Source: Bettongia penicillata ogilbyi
Taxonomy: Eukaryota > Chordata > Mammalia > Diprotodontia > Potoroidae
Reading direction: 5' to 3'
Assembly: GCA_023548195.1 (NCBI GenBank)
Contig: JAJHZJ010000311.1
Location: 9,997,099 to 10,061,098, forward strand
DNA: 64,000 bases
Part shown: positions 33,530 to 42,448 of the stretch, piece by piece
Numbering within the stretch: the stretch's first letter is position 1
How the letters are laid out: each line of letters begins with the position of its first letter
Made by a program: the position numbers and the translations under genes
The notes under the pieces: model-generated
The model's input: only the letters and a program-made list of their open reading frames with translations
Databases searched by the model: none
What the model was told of the DNA's origin: nothing

Positions 33530-33905
33530 AGAAGGGCTTCCCTTCAGGATTAAATACAAAACTCTCTTTTGCATTCAGAGTCTTTTGCAACCTTATACCC
33601 TGACCCCCAATTTGCCAGTCTTCTTAAACCTTCTAGCCCCCTCCTCCATATACTCTTTGATCTAGTGCTACTGGCTTCCTTGATATTCCTGAAAGAAGTC
33701 TCTTGACCCCTGGCATTTTTTCTATCACCCTTGCCTGGAATACTCTTCCTCCTCCTCTCTGCCTACTGGCTTCTTCCCTAGCTTACTTCAAGTCTCTGCT
33801 AAAATTCCACTCATTAAACGAAACCTTTCTCAATCCCTTTAATTTTAGTGTATTCTCTTTCTTGATTTCCTCTCTGTCCTACATATATGTCACAATGCGT
33901 TCAAA
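33530..33905 (+). mobile_element. L2 LINE 3' region
   Basis: 'gagtcttttgcaaccttata', 'ctccatatactctttgatct', 'gcctggaatactcttcctcc', 'ttcaagtctctgctaaaatt' and 'aacctttctcaatcccttta' are the diagnostic L2 blocks. The 131-codon frame at 33703-34098 is a by-product of this pyrimidine-rich region. Confidence 0.8.
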
Positions 33906-34485
33906 TTACTATCCAACTATATATGGCCTTAACTTGGAGTCTCTTATCAAGTTTGCTAATGGAGATCTCCATTTCTTCATCTTCTACCACAGATTTTTAG
34001 GCTTTGGTTATTTTCATTCTGCTTTCTCTTTCTTGTTTCTGTTTATTTGTTTGTCTTTTCCGAATACTTATGAGTGCTGTGATAAGTGTGGGGAATGAAA
34101 TTTTATTTCTTTTGGTCACATGTTAAATATAACTCTGCCGTATTTTTTATTTACCTCTCCAAGAAGCTGTGAGCCATTCCTCAATATAATTTCGACACTA
34201 TTCTTTCTTTTGGTTTCATTCATTCTTCTTCAGAAGAAGAATGCCAAGACTGATAGAATTCCTTTTGGCCAAGGATACCACATATATAGTACCAGCTGCT
34301 GAGTTAAAGTTTATAAGACTATTTTAAATTATATGATTATTTATCTCCCTCTCTCCCCTTTTCTATAATTCTATTACTGTCACTGAATAAATGGAAATGG
34401 ACAATCCAAGACTACTTGTCATTTTATATTTTTATTTCTATTATGACACCTGCTCTCAAAAATCATTGTTAATTGTACTTGAACT
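33906..34485. other. Unassigned sequence
   Basis: Pyrimidine-rich AT sequence with no repeat that I can name. Confidence 0.5.
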
Positions 34486-34544
34486 CTTTCCAAAATGGCA
34501 GGACCAGACAGATCTTGTGATCTGCTGGAATACAGTTTGAGGAC

Positions 34545-34800
34545 AGCATGCCAAAATAATCCTTAAAGCAGGCCTATATAAATGGATAAATATGAAATAC
34601 ATATGAAGTATGAAATACTTTGGGTAAAGAGAGAAGCATTCACAACTTGGGAGAAGCGGGGTTGATAAGGCAAGGGCTTCTATAGGTGACACTTTACCTG
34701 AATGTCAAGTGGATCTAGTTTTTAAGAGGCAAATGTGGAAGGGACAGCATTCCATATGCAAGAGACTACTTGTGCAAAGACACAAAGGTAGGCCGTAGGA
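34545..34800 (-). mobile_element. L2 LINE internal fragment, reverse orientation
   Basis: 'cctgaatgtcaagtggatct', 'gaagggacagcattccatat' and 'ttgtgcaaagacacaaaggt' match the L2 segment also present at 1760-1840. Confidence 0.55.
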
Positions 34801-36230
34801 CAGTATACAAATCATATGTTTATTTTTCCCTTGTATTTTTAGGGAAGAGTTTGAACCTATAACTTCAATGGTGTGAAGAACTTCCAGCAAGGAAATTCTC
34901 TCTCTCTCCTGATACACATCTGTAACTCATCTGTAATTTAGGGAATTTTAGATTACTTTAAGAAAATTAATAGAAAGGTAAAGGGGCAAATTGGCAGTGC
35001 CTTCCAATGAAAACATGTAAGAATTAATCCTATTTTTACAATATATTTTCTAAACATTATTTATTTATTGGTAGCTCTAGCCAAACTGTTTATAACTCTT
35101 CTGAGTAAGAAATAATAAAAAATGGGAGATTCCAATAAGAAAGAATATATATAATATACATATATATATGTGTGTGTGTGTATGTGTGTATGTATATGTA
35201 TATGTGTATGTATGTATGTATAAAAAACAAAATAATACTCTTTACACAGGACAAACATAGAATCTTTGATCCAGGCCATAATTTTGAATGAAGAAATACA
35301 TTTCCATTGCTCCAATAATAACACAGTTATATAAACTAAAACTCCACACCATTTTTCATTGTTGTTTTATAATAGTTGACTCTCACAGTAATATGATGCT
35401 GAACTGCACACTTTAAGCATTACAAATGGGAATGGAAACAGTCAGTAAAGATGGGAATAACACTGTGAAGTGTAGCAAAAAGCTGATGATGAACAGGTGG
35501 CAAGAAGGCTGATAGATTTCACTGACACAAAACCCAGAATAACATTGCCCCAATTACTGGAAACTGGCCAAAGTAAATGAAGAGAAGAGAAATTTAGCAG
35601 AATATCAGGTTTTCTATAGAAATACTGGAAAGTATTGCCCAACATCCTTGAGGAGTTAAGCTGCTGGGATGGCAAAGACAGGAAGGGAGCACTTGAAGAT
35701 GTCTCACATGTCATATTATAAATAACCTGGGTCCCTAATCAGCTTCCCTAAAGCTTTGCAAGTCATCAGTAAGGAACATCTTATAATAAACCACCAATGA
35801 ATAGACTATGCAGAATTTAGAAGCTGTCTTTAGAGCATCAAAATCTTGTCATTTCTGACAACTGAATACCAAATTCAATTAATCATTTAGTAGCAATCAG
35901 CTCCCTGAAGAGATAGGATTTTCTACATTTTACTAAATACACTTAATACAACTATATTTCTCTTATTTTCCCGAATTTCCATTCTTTCATGAGTTTTTCA
36001 ATGAATTGTCCCAGCATGATTCAATGTCTCTGAAGAACTGGGGAAAAAACTCTATTATTACCTCCCTCCCCATTTTAAATTGCTTGACCATATCATACAA
36101 AAATCTAGGATGAAAAAAGACAGAATGAAAGAATATAGTGTTAACATGACTGAAAGCAATATTGCTCCTGTCACTTCATCTAAACCTTCACCATTGGAGA
36201 TTCCTTCTTTTAAGTTAAAGTACAGTATCT
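34801..36230. other. Unassigned AT-rich sequence, with a microsatellite
   Basis: No gene seen. 35146-35222 is a TA/TG microsatellite ('atatatatgtgtgtgtgtgt' onward). Frames at 35061-35324 and 35442-35714 on the minus strand are microsatellite-derived or unsupported. Confidence 0.55.
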
Positions 36231-36234
36231 AAAG

Positions 36235-36700
36235 TCAGTCAGAAAACATTTATTAATGTTTACATGTACCAGGCACTGTGCTAAGATCTGGTGACACAAA
36301 AAAGGCAAAACATAGACCCTAGCCTCAGGGAGCTCATACTCTAATGAGGAAGACAACTTACAAACAACCATGTACAAACAAGCTATATACATGATAAATG
36401 ACAAATTATCAACAAAGGGATGGCACTAAAATTAAGAGGAATAAGGAAAGGTTTTCTCTAGAAAGTGAAATTTTATCTGATATTTGAAGGAAGTCAAGGG
36501 TCAGAGAAAAAGAAAAAACGAGTTTTCTAGGTGTGGGGAAGAGAAAATGAAAATTTCCTAAGTCAGGAGATGGCGTTTCTTTTTCTACGAACCACAAGGA
36601 TGCCAGTGCCACTGAATTACAGCATAAGGGAGAGGAAAGATTAAGGTGTAAGAAGATTGAAAGTGGGGAGGGAGATAATACAAGTCTATTCAAATGTCAA
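36235..36700 (-). mobile_element. L2 LINE, reverse orientation, with 3' end
   Basis: Begins 'aaacatttattaatgtttac' and 'caggcactgtgctaagatct', then 'agcctcagggagctcatact', 'tggcactaaaattaagagga', 'atctgatatttgaaggaagt', 'aagtcaggagatggcgtttc' and 'ccagtgccactgaattacag'. The HAL1-like cluster starts immediately to the right. Confidence 0.8.
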
Positions 36701-37442
36701 TACCTACGGTGGAGCCAAGACGGTGAAGAGAAGCCAGGAAGTGACCTGGGCTCACCCCAGTTTTCCTCCAAAACAACATTAAATCAAGCCTCTAAATGGA
36801 TTCTGGAGTGATAGAACTTACAAAAAGATGGAGTGAAACAATTTTTCAGCTTAAGATAACTTAGAAAAACTTCAGGAAATGTCTATCTCGCTTGGGCAAA
36901 AGGAGAGTGCAGCACATCACACACAGTATCCAGGAAAGTCAGCAGTAGGCTCTTCACCATAGCACAGATCAGCAACTGAAGTCCCTCTGTTCTGGCTCAG
37001 TAGGCTAGTGCCTACTGAGGTGAGGTCTCCAGCCCTAGTTCAGAGAGCAAATTACCAGCCCTGGAAACCAGACAAAACCAGATGTGATGAGACTGGGGCA
37101 ACCTAGCACAGTGAACAAGCCACGGTGGCCCCAGTCCACAAAGCCAGTGACCAAACCCCTATCACCCAGAACAAGAAACTTGGGACAATGCCCCCTGTGC
37201 TCCAGCAGCAAACTTCATCCTTATAAGCCACAAAATAGGTGAAAATATGAACAATAAGCAGAAAAGAATATTGACCTTGACCATAGAGAGCTTCTATGGG
37301 TGACAGGAAAGATCAAACCACAAACTCAGAATAGGAGAGCAATGTTATAATGTCTACATGTGAGACCTCAAAAGGGAATATGAATTGATTTCAAACCCAA
37401 AAGGCCTTCTTGGAAAAGCTCAAAAAGTATTTAAAAAGTCTA

Positions 37443-38889
37443 GGTGGAGCCAAGATGGTGGAATAGAGAGGCAGGGAGCCACTTAAGCTCTTCCCATAAA
37501 CCCCTCAAGGGCAGCTAGGTGGTATAGTGGATAGAACACCAGCGTAGGAGTCAGGAGGACCTGAGTTCAAATCTTACCTCAGACATTTGACACTCATTAG
37601 CTGTTTAACCTTGGGCAAGTTATTTAATCCCAATTTTCTCATCCTGGGTCATCTCCAGTCATCCTGATGAATATCTGGTCACTGGCTTCAGATGTCTCTG
37701 GAAGAGAAGTGAGGCTGGTGACCTGCACAGCCCTCCATAACTCAAAACAAAGTCAAGTGCAAGTCATGTCATCATTTCTCTGATGGCATAGTCTTCTTTG
37801 GCAATGAATTTGGGAAATGAAACATACACAAACCCCTCAAAAAAAGAACTCTAAACAAATTCTAGAGCAGCAGAAACCACAGAATGACAGACTGAAGCAC
37901 ATTTTCAGTCCAAGACAATATGGAGGGTGGACAGGAGGGGTCTATCACACCTGACTGGGAGCAGAGCGAAATTTGACCAGTGAAGATGGAGCTGAAGAAG
38001 TCGTTAGGGGATTGAATCACTAGCAGGTATTGCAGTTTTCCGGCTTCTCAACCCACAAATGCCAAACACAGCTTTGAAGGTCAGTGGGATAGGTCACATG
38101 GGGCTGAGAGGGAAAGGTAATCTGGCCCCAGTCCCTCCCTCTACCCTGGCCCTAACCCCAGGGCAGCATCAGCCATTGCCAAGTTGCAGCTGCTTCTGGA
38201 GCCCTGTACTTAACAAGATCTCAAAGGACAGGTAACTGACTAGGCAGCTGCCTCTGGAACCCTCCACTTAACAGAGGGCTTATGAGAGCATGGCAAATGG
38301 GGAAGAAAAAAAAACTGACTACAAATTCTTACTTTCTCAGTGAAAAGGTATTTTCTTACATCATTGGTGACAAGGCAGATCAAGGAATGCAAGCAGAAGA
38401 AGACAACAAAGTCGAGGCTCCTGCATCCAAAGCCTCCAAGAAAAATATGAATTTGTCTCAGATCACAGAAGAGCTCAAAAAGGATTCTGAAAATCAAATA
38501 AGAAAAATAGAGGAAAAATTGGGAAGAAAAATGAAAATGATGTGAGAAAATCATGAAAAATCAGTCAATAGCTTACTAAAGGAGACCCCAAAATTGCTGA
38601 AGAAAATAAAACCTTTAAAATTAGAAGAACCAAAATGGCAAAAGAGGTCCAAAAAGCCAATGAGAAGAATGCCTTAAAAAGCAGAATGGAAATGGAAAAA
38701 CATGTCCAAAAGCTCACTGAAGAAAATAAATCTTCAAAAATTAGAATGGAGTGAATGGAAGCTAATGAATTTATGAGAAATCTAGAAATTATAAAACCAA
38801 ACCAAAATAATAAAAAATGGAAGACAATATGAAGTGTGTCATTGGAAAAACAACTGACCTGGAAAATGGACCCAGGAGAGATAATTTAA
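37443..38889 (+). mobile_element. Element B: HAL1-like copy inserted in A, 3'-truncated
   Basis: Starts 'ggtggagccaagatggtgga', a B/C/E-type 5'UTR. ORF1 sequence begins near 38270; a readable part at 38282-38545 includes EELKKDSENQIRKIEEKLG. It ends in the 'aggagagataattt' ORF1 segment with no 3'UTR. Flanks resemble a duplicated target: 37422-37440 and about 38887-38905 ('aaaaagtatttaaaaagtc' / 'taaaaggattttaaaagtc'). Because A's own ORF1 is A-rich here, the duplication is plausible, not proven. A SINE interrupts it at 37509. Confidence 0.75.
37498..37840 (+). mobile_element. Chimeric tRNA-SINE with RTE-type tail (family II), with target duplication
   Basis: The SINE body is 37509-37829. Perfect 11-bp direct repeats 'aaacccctcaa' lie at 37498-37508 and 37830-37840. 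Head: 'gggcagctaggtggtatagt', then 'ggagtcaggaggacctgagt', 'tcaaatcttacctcagacat' and 'ttaaccttgggcaagttatt'. The second half, from 'gggtcatctccagtcatcct' through 'aggctggtgacctgcacagc' to 'ggcatagtcttctttggcaa', is the complement-oriented RTE-type tail, as at 9415-9722. This is the best-defined SINE insertion in the window. Confidence 0.95.
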
Positions 38890-39116
38890 AAGGATTTTAA
38901 AAGTCAAATACAAAAGTTAGAAGAAATATTGGGAAAAGAAATGAGAGGTATACAAGAGAAAGTCAACAGTTTAGAAAAGGAAGGACAAAAACTGACTAAA
39001 GAAAGCAATTCCTTAAAAAAATGCAATTGGCCAAATTCGAGCAAAATTACTGAAGAAAACACCTCCTCAAAAAGCAGAATTGGCCAAATGGAAAAGGAAG
39101 TAAAAAAAAACAACTT

Positions 39117-39131
39117 AAGAAAATAATTCCT
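39117..39131 (+). repeat. 5' target-site duplication of element C
   Basis: 'aagaaaataattcct' is repeated exactly at 42009-42023. Both lie in element A, whose ORF1 reads on across the junction once C is removed. Confidence 0.95.
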
Positions 39132-39139
39132 GGAGGAGC

Positions 39140-39150
39140 CAAGATGGCGG
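39140..39150 (+). promoter_or_regulatory. YY1-type site at the 5' end of element C
   Basis: 'caagatggcgg' lies within the first 20 bases of the element. Human L1 has a YY1 site in the equivalent place that sets the transcription start (established). Equivalent sequences are 'caagatggtgg' in B, 'caagacggtga' in A, 'caagacagtga' in D and 'taagatgacag' in E; only C keeps the strong form. Confidence 0.7.
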
Positions 39151-39231
39151 AGTAGAAAGACCCACATATGCTAGCTCCAAATCCACAGACCATAAATTTC
39201 CTGTAAAAAGAACTCCCCACAAATTCTGGAG

Positions 39232-39720
39232 CAGTGAAACCTGCGCAGAAACACACTGGAAGAGATTTCCATTCCAGAGAGCTGTCCCCAGGGGTCTGTC
39301 GCGCTCCAGACGTGGAGCCGAGCCCTTCATTGCCCTGGCCCCACGGCCCCGGAGAAGCAGATCTGAGCAGGCTTCAGGGACGGAACCTCCCACAGCCACG
39401 AAGGTCCCTCCACCCACAGGTGCTCCAGGTCAGTGAGATAGACTTCTGGGCTGGTCGAGAGGGGAGTGGGGTGTCTCCATGGCTTGGGCCCCCTCGGGAG
39501 GCAGCGGTAGAGGGAGCGGAAGAGGTAGCAACAGAGGCAGCAGCAGAGGCGGCAGCCCGGGACTCCCCAAGCAGGCAGGAGCTCCATTACAAAGGTCTCT
39601 GCATAAACCCCCTGAGGGAACTGAGCCTGGGAGGCGGCCCTGCCCCCACACAAGCACCAGAACTTAAGCTCACATTGAATAGCAGCTGCGCTTGCCACAG
39701 AATGCCCTGAGGCTGGGGAG
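39232..39720 (+). promoter_or_regulatory. CpG-rich 5'UTR / probable internal promoter of element C
   Basis: The stretch is GC-rich and carries roughly 15-20 CpG dinucleotides ('tgtcgcgctccagacgtgga', 'ggaggcagcggtagagggag') in a window otherwise almost free of CpG. Long frames cross it on both strands, including a 158-codon sense frame at 39234-39710 and a 123-codon antisense frame at 39327-39698; these follow from GC richness and are not called genes. CpG retention suggests a fairly recent insertion or a methylation-protected sequence. Confidence 0.7.
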
Positions 39721-39811
39721 CAGTATTTGAATCTCAGACCCCAAGCACTAGCTGGGCAGATCTAGGCAGGGGTGGACAGGAATCTCAGAAGTCAAGTAAC
39801 TGGCTGGGAAA

Positions 39812-40915
39812 ATGCCCAGAAAAAGGAAGCAAAATGAGACCATAGAGAGCTACTTTCTTGGGGAAGAGTTGTCCCTTCCTCCCATCATTTTTAATAAGGA
39901 AGTACAATGCTTGCCATCAAGGAAAGATGTGGAGGTGAGGCCCTCTCTATCCCAGACATCCCAGGTGGATGTCCGGTGGGCTCAAGCCATGGAAGATCTC
40001 AAAAAGGATTTTGAAAATCAAGTTAGACAGGTGGAGGAAAAACTGGGAAGAGAAATGAGAGAGATGCAAGAAAAGCATAAAAACGGGTCAATACCTTGGT
40101 AAAGGAGACCCAAAAAAAATGCTGAAGAAAATAAAACCTTGAAAAATAGGCTCACTCAATTGGCAAAAGAGGTTCAAAAAGCCAATGAGGAGAAGAATGC
40201 TTTCAAAAGCAGAATTAGCCAAATGGAAAAAGAGGTTCAAAAGCTCACTGAATTTAATAGTTCTCTCAAAATTAGAATGGAACAGATGGAGTCTAATGAC
40301 TTTATGAGAAACCAAGAAATGACAAAACAAAACCAAAAGAATGAAAAAATGGAAGAGAATGTGAAATATCTCATTGGAAAAACAACTGACCTGGAGAATA
40401 GATCCAGGAGAGACAATTTAAAAATTATGGGACTACCTGAAAGCCATGATCAAAAAAAGAGCCTAGACATCATCTTTCATGAAATTATCGAGGAAAACTG
40501 CCCTAAGATTCTACAACCAGAGGGCAAAATAAGTATTAAAGGAATCCATCAATCACCGCCTGAAAGAGATCCAAAAAGAGAAACTCCTAGGAACATTGTG
40601 GCCAAATTCCAGAATTCCTAGGTCAAGGAGAAAATATTGCAAGCAGCTAGAAAGAAACAATTCCAGTATTATGGAAATACAATCAGGATAACACAAGATC
40701 TAGCAGCTTCTACATTAAGGGATCGAAGGGCGTGGAATAGGATATTCCAGAAGTCAAAGGAACTAGGACTCAAACCAAGAATCACCTACCCAGCAAAACT
40801 GAGTATAATACTTCAGGGAAAAATATGGTCTTTCAATGAAATTGAGGACTTTCAAGCATTCTTGATGAAAAGGCCAGAGCTGAAAAGAAAATTTGACTTT
40901 CAAACACAAGAATGA
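39812..40915 (+). pseudogene. L1-type ORF1 (RNA-binding chaperone) of element C, nearly intact
   Basis: ORF1p is the trimeric RNA-binding chaperone of the L1 RNP. In one frame, 39812-40102, 40139-40621 and 40637-40915 cover the whole protein, about 367 codons including lesions. Landmarks: MPRKRKQNETIESYFLGEE at the N-terminus, a coiled coil of E/K/L heptads (KEVQKLTEFNSSLKIRMEQM), the RRM-type core (LENRSRRDNLKIMGLPE) and a C-terminal domain with ILQAARKKQ then RITYPAKLS, which parallels the human ORF1p CTD. Lesions: one base missing near 40085-40089 and one A gained in the A8 run 40112-40119, which cancel but expose TAA at 40100-40102; and CAG to TAG at 40619-40621, judged from element E. 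No ORF2 follows. Confidence 0.92.
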
Positions 40916-41048
40916 GAAGAAATATGAAAAAGTAAACAGCAAAGAGAAGTCATAAGGGACTTACCAAAGTGAACTGTTTATATTTCTACATGGAAAGACA
41001 ATATTTGTAACTCTTAAAACTTTTCAGTGTCTGGGTAGTTGGTGGGAC

Positions 41049-41150
41049 CACACACACACATACACACACATACACACACACGCACACACACATGTACACG
41101 CATGCGTGCACACACACATACACACATGCATGCACATACAGAGACAGAGA
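41049..41150 (+). repeat. (CA)n/(CACATA)n microsatellite in element C 3' region
   Basis: 'ccacacacacacacatacac' and 'acacgcacacacacatgtac' continue to a 'gagacagagaacacagag' end. It sits at the same element position as the TATG/GAGACA array of element E (53045-53285). Confidence 0.9.
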
Positions 41151-42008
41151 ACACAGAGTGAATTGAATAGTATGGGACCATATCTTAAAAGAAATTAAGG
41201 TAAATGGTGAGGGAGAAATGTACTGGGAGGAGAGAGGGTGAAATGGTATGGGGTGAATTATATCTCATTCAAGAGGCAAGCAGGAGACTTTTTAGTGGAG
41301 GGAAAAAGAGGAGCGATGAGAAAAAAATATGAAGTTTACCCTCATCACATTAGACTAAAGGAAGGAGTAAAATGCACACTCATTTTGGTATGAAAACCTA
41401 TCTTACAATACAGGAAAGTCGGGGAGAAGGAGATAAGCAGGGTGGGGGGGATGATGGAAGGGAGGGCAATGGGAGAAGGGAGCAATTTGAAGTCAATACA
41501 CGGGGAGGGACAGGATCAAAAGACAGAATAGAAAAAATGGGGGGCAGAATAGGATGGAGGGAAATACAGTTAGTCTTACACAACATGACTGTTATCGAAG
41601 TCATTTGCAAAACTACACAGATATGGCCTATATCGAATTGCCTGCCTTCCCAAAGGGAACAGGTGGAGAGGGAGGGATGGGGAGAATTTGGAACTCAAAG
41701 TTTTAGGAACAACTGTTTAGTATTGTTGTTCCTACTAGGAAATAAGAAATACAGTTAATGGGGAATAGAAAGTCATCTGGCCCTACAGGACATGAGAGAA
41801 GATGGGGACAAGAGATGGGAGGGATGATAGAAGAGAGGGCAGATTGGTGATTGGGAAAATTAGAATGCTCAGTGTATTGGGGTGGGGGGAGGGGATAAAT
41901 GGAGAGAAAATTTGGAACCCAAAATTTTGTGAAAATGAGTGTAAAAAGTTAAATAAATAAATTTATATTAAAATAATAATAATAGTAATAATAATAAATG
42001 AGAAAAAA

Positions 42009-42023
42009 AAGAAAATAATTCCT
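42009..42023 (+). repeat. 3' target-site duplication of element C
   Basis: Exact partner of 39117-39131; it follows the A-rich tail of C and begins the resumed sequence of element A. Confidence 0.95.
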
Positions 42024-42448
42024 TAAAAATTAGAATTGGGTAAATAGAAGCTAAGAACTGTGAGACATCAAGAATCAATTAAACAAAATCAAAAGAATGG
42101 GGGGGGGAAAGAACATATAAAACATCTCACTGGAAAAACTACTGATCTGGAAAATAGATTCAGGAGAGATAATTTAAGAATTATTGGACTATCTGAAATC
42201 CATGACCAAAAAAAGAGTTTGGACAGTATCTTTTAAGAACTGTTGAAGACAACTTCCCTGAAGTCCTAGAACCAGAGGGTAAAATAGTCATTGACAAAAT
42301 CCATTGAACACCTCCTGAAAGAGATCCCAAAATGAAAACTCCAAGTAGCCAAATTTTAGAACAATCGGATCAAAGAAAAAAGCAGCGAAAAAGAAACAAT
42401 GCTTGAATCATGGACCAGTCAGAATACTTAGGGAGAAGAATACTTAGG

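Larger units (their letters stand above)
39132..42008 (+). mobile_element. Element C: complete HAL1-like retrotransposon (ORF1 only)
   Basis: About 2.88 kb, bracketed by exact 15-bp duplications. Parts in order: CpG-rich 5'UTR (39132-39811), ORF1 (39812-40915), a 3' region with a CA microsatellite (41049-41135), two successive L1-like 3' modules (about 41340-41730 and 41760-41960) and an A/AAT-rich tail (about 41947-42008). There is no endonuclease or reverse transcriptase. The structure matches the published HAL1 ('half-L1') concept; whether it equals a known marsupial HAL1 family needs a library search. It must have been mobilised in trans by L1. Confidence 0.93.
36705..42430 (+). mobile_element. 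Element A: HAL1-like (ORF1-only L1 derivative), host of nested insertions
   Basis: Three visible segments: 36705-37440 (5'UTR, starting near 'gtggagccaagacggtgaag', and the first ORF1 codons), 38888-39131 (coiled-coil part of ORF1) and 42009-42430 (continuing ORF1: 'actgatctggaaaatagatt', 'aggagagataatttaagaat'). B and C fill the gaps. Splicing the segments mentally gives a collinear 5'UTR plus ORF1 that stops near 42430 without a 3'UTR. Its 5'UTR is of the same type as D and unlike B, C and E. ORF1 has many stops. Confidence 0.8.

Noticed and set aside
33703..34098. 131-codon plus-strand frame with hydrophobic stretches
   Set aside because: It starts in an L2 3' region and reads T-rich DNA, which produces Phe/Leu-rich peptides by chance.
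39327..39698. Antisense 123-codon frame in element C 5'UTR as an ORF0-like gene
   Set aside because: GC-rich sequence opens frames on both strands; I see no similarity to known ORF0 and no matching frame in E.
40139..40621. 160-codon frame as an independent coiled-coil gene
   Set aside because: It is the middle of L1-type ORF1 in element C, in the same frame as the flanking pieces 39812-40102 and 40637-40915.
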